Shown: positions 61,364-64,000 of the stretch, in pieces | Layout: each line of letters begins with the position of its first letter | Numbering within the stretch: the stretch's first letter is position 1 | From: Artemia franciscana | Lineage: Eukaryota; Arthropoda; Branchiopoda; Anostraca; Artemiidae | Assembly: GCF_032884065.1 (NCBI RefSeq) | Contig: NC_088863.1 | Location: forward strand, 44,641,687 to 44,705,686 | Length of the DNA stretch: 64,000 nucleotides | Direction of reading: 5' to 3' | The notes under the pieces: generated by a model | What the model was told of the DNA's origin: nothing | Database searches by the model: none | The model's input: only the letters and a program-made list of their open reading frames with translations | Made by a program: the position numbers and the translations under genes

Positions 61364-62926
61364 CAGGGGCATATCTAGAGAAAGATCTTGGGGGGGGGGC
61401 ATGGACAAAGGGAGCCAATGTGACTTGAGTTGGGCACAAAACCAAAAAGTTTACTTTAAAAAAGAAAAAAAAGAACAGAATAAGGGTGCCAGAAATATCT
61501 TGGGGGAAGGGTCACCCCCGACCCCATGGAGTTTTTCCTGGCCTAATTGCTTTTAACTCTTTCGATCATCTAATTTGAACCAAATTAGCTATTTACTTAC
61601 TTACTTAAAATAAATAGATACAGATTTATGACCCGAAAGCCCTATTGAGTCATTCGCTATTTAATTAGTCACAAAACTAAAATTAAAATTTTTTTCAGTG
61701 GGAAGTGGACAGGGGAAGTAAAAAAAATTACTCCTTAACATAAATTAATGTTGTAAGTTGCCTTGTCATATCCCCATCATTGAAACCAAGACACCATACT
61801 TTAAATCGATGGGCTCACAAGAAAGAGAATAAAACAAATCTGCCCAAGAAAGAAAAAAAGACATATTCTGAAGATGAAGATCTAGCAAGCAAAGTTTATT
61901 ATTTGATTCATTTTTCATAAAAATGAGGTTTATCTTATAATTTTATGACAAAATGATTCGTAAACTGATCGTGCGAGCAGTTTCATGTCTGAGTCTCTAA
62001 CAGAACAAGAGCAAAATCTTGGGTAAGGGGGCTGCTGAATCAAGGGCACCAATGTGACTCGAGGTGGGCACCAAATTAAAAAATTTATTTTAAAAAAGAT
62101 TAAAAAAGAAAAAAGAACGGAATGAGTGTGCCAGAAGTGTCTTAGGGGAGGGTCACCCCCTACGACCTCATGTATCTGTTCCTGGCCTAAATTGCTTTTA
62201 ATTCTTTCATTCATCTAATTTCAACCAAATTAGCTATATAGTTAAAATAAATAGATAGATAAATTTATTCACACTAAGCCCTATTGGGCCATTCGCTATT
62301 TGATTTGTCACAAAACTAAAATTAAGGATTTTTTGAGGGTGGAGGGGGCTTATTATTAGTCAGAATTTACCATTCGATTTCCGGGTATTTTCGGATATTT
62401 TACCAAAATATCCGGAAATATCCTTCGATCCCCTTGCACATTCAGCCATTAGTCTTCGTCTCTTATCCATTCTATGCTCGTCTCCAGATTTTTTATTTTT
62501 ATCCATTTTGAACTTTTAGCTACAAGAGTACTTTTCAAGAGTACATTGTGAACAAACAAATTGCTATATAACTGTGCTACTAAGCTTATGAAACCCCTTA
62601 AAAGATACCACTTTTATTTTCAAAAGGGTTTTCGTGAAATAGGGGAAAGTCCCATGTTCGCAGAAAAATCTTTGCAGCTATCAAAGATTTTTATGCAAAT
62701 TTGGCAGATATATTCTGAACCAGCTGAAGATAAATAATTTTTGTCCGTTTTAAGTTTCAACTTTGCTCTTTACATTCATAGGAAAGGTTTGTTTTTTGTT
62801 GTTAATTAGGTAAATCACCTAGGAATAATTGATCAAATTGACAAGTATACTTAAAAAAAGAGTAAAAAAAGAAAAATGAACGGAATGCGAATAAGGGTGC
62901 CAGAAAAATCTTGGGATCCGCTCTTG
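61364..62926. mobile_element. Non-autonomous hAT-like element, 1,563 bp, inside the LINE reverse transcriptase
   Basis: Ends CAGGGGCATATC and (inverted) CAAGAGCGGATC match at 8 of 12 positions and are flanked by 8-bp TTATCAAC duplications. Deleting the element and one duplication restores the reading frame SNYQP followed by the next reverse transcriptase residues. It encodes no transposase. Internally it is made of two similar ~330-bp units (about 61380-61690 and 61995-62330), with GGTGCCAGAA, GGGTCACCCCC and TTCCTGGCCTAA in both, and a short third piece before the right end (62840-62926). Confidence 0.82.
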
Positions 62927-62934
62927 TTATCAAC
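62927..62934. repeat. Target-site duplication, right (TTATCAAC)
   Basis: Second copy of the duplication, followed directly by resumed reverse transcriptase sequence. Confidence 0.85.
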
Positions 62935-64000
62935 CGATTTTACCACTGTCAGTTTTCTCAAAGGTATTCGAGAAACCTATGCAGAAACGACTTCTTAGCT
63001 TTCTAGAAGCTAAGAAATTTCTGCATAAGCACCAATTTGGTTTCAAGTATAAGCACACAACGGAACAAACTTGTGCAGTTTTATTAAATTTCATTAATAG
63101 TGCCCTTGAATCTGGTAAAATACTCTCTGCTATTTTTCTTGATATAAAAAAGGAATTTGACAGTTTAACTCATCGTATTCTTCTGGGTAAGCTTTCCCAT
63201 ATAGGTAAAAGAGTATCAGCTTTAACATGGTTTCAATCTTACCTTCATGAAAGAAAAATTTCGTTTAGTCCGGATATTCTACCGTGTTTTAATATTGATT
63301 TTGGTGTGCCATAAGGTTCTGTCCTTTGGCCGAATTTGTTCTTAATCTTTATTAATGATCTTTATAATGTTGTTTCTAATAAAGATCCTAGCGTCTGTTG
63401 CAATCTGTTTTGCAGCAGCAAATTCCATCCCTCGAATGCTTATGAGACTAATCACAATGAAATTTTAGTGGCTTTTGCTGATGATAGTAACGTCACCTGT
63501 GCTGAGCGGACAGAGCTGGCATGGAGATCCAAACTTGAAATTCTTATGGAAAAAATATACTTGTGGATTGACTTCAACCTGCTTGCTCTGAATGCATTGA
63601 AATCACACTTTCTTATATTTTAAAGGACAAAACAGATATATCCATCGTTTACTGTACTTCAAACATCCAATGGACCATAATGTCAACCCCGGGAAAAATA
63701 TACGAGATTTATAGGTGGTTTATTGGATGAAAATCTGTCTTTCAAGAAGGATATCGAGATGATTAGAGCCGAACTTTTGCAAAATCTGGGCATCTTTCGT
63801 CAAGTAAAACATACATTTCCGGGATCAATTTTATGTACACTGTATTTTTCTCTGATTCAAACATATATGATTAACTTTAACATGATTTGGATGTCAACAT
63901 TTCCTTCTCTGCTGCACCAAATTAAAGCAATCTAACAGATAGCTGCTGTAATTATTAAACAAACAAGTTTTCATTCTCAACATGACCTCCTAACTACAGA
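62935..64000 (+). pseudogene. LINE reverse transcriptase, continued, broken and cut by window edge
   Basis: Continues with a frame shift near 62950, then MQKRLLSFLEAKKFLHKHQF (62979), IFLDIKKEFDSLTH (catalytic Asp at 63141; the usual Ala before Phe is Glu), and FGVP followed by TAA (63312-63314) where Gln is expected in the PQGS motif. LFLIFINDLYN, then FADD at 63474-63485 (active site kept), follow, with a stop at about 63621 and a last open stretch 63723-63935 (KHTFPGSILCTLYFSL). Clade looks CR1/Jockey-like but was not tested. No 3' end in the window. Confidence 0.82.

Overview
The window is eukaryotic, AT-rich and almost entirely made of transposable elements. No bacterial gene order, rRNA or intact tRNA is visible. 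Non-LTR retrotransposons, Helitrons, Polinton-type remnants, long (TA)n arrays and one large exon behind a splice acceptor point to an invertebrate animal. The repeat style looks to me like a branchiopod crustacean such as Artemia, but that rests on memory of similar sequence and is not demonstrated here.

Layout. 1-2440: minus-strand RTE-type LINE whose ORF2 (endonuclease plus reverse transcriptase) is open for 779 codons and runs off the left edge; it is the only undamaged element gene seen. 2441-2981: Helitron 3' fragment and a (TA)n array. 3060-7320: decayed Polinton/adintovirus-type element (copy 1) with recognisable integrase plus chromodomain, minor-capsid-like, pVI-like and major-capsid-like reading frames, all but one broken. 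7973-17872: many copies of an unclassified repeat (here 'family R') that begins with a 20-bp terminal palindrome and carries several large internal foldbacks; three units lie head to tail at 14483-17872. 18027-18122: (TA)n. 18123-20924: nothing recognised. 20925-22508: family R. 24928-25143: (TA)n. 25985-27240: (ACT)n-bearing tandem array. 27715-28195: relic of a second Helitron lineage. 28806-39848: more family R, including a ~300-bp foldback at 30573-30871, separated by unannotatable sequence. 41114-42871: minus-strand host exon of about 585 codons with a 43-44-residue tandem repeat. 43329-43574: miniature family R element.

45296-55640 is the most intricate part. A second Polinton-type copy is cut into three pieces by two Helitron insertions: a single 887-bp Helitron (45546-46432), and an 8-kb cluster (46765-54780). 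The cluster holds (TA)n arrays, Helitrons in both orientations, a head-to-head palindrome and a multiply broken autonomous Rep-helicase Helitron. Alignment with copy 1 shows that removing both insertions restores continuity.

55645-56880 is diverged family R. 57440-64000 is decayed plus-strand LINE sequence (gag-like ORF1, coiled-coil ORF1, endonuclease and reverse transcriptase); its reverse transcriptase is split by a 1,563-bp hAT-like element with an 8-bp target-site duplication, and it continues past the right edge.

Limits: reading-frame and alignment statements were made by eye. Family names for the decayed elements rest on motif recognition, not on a database search.
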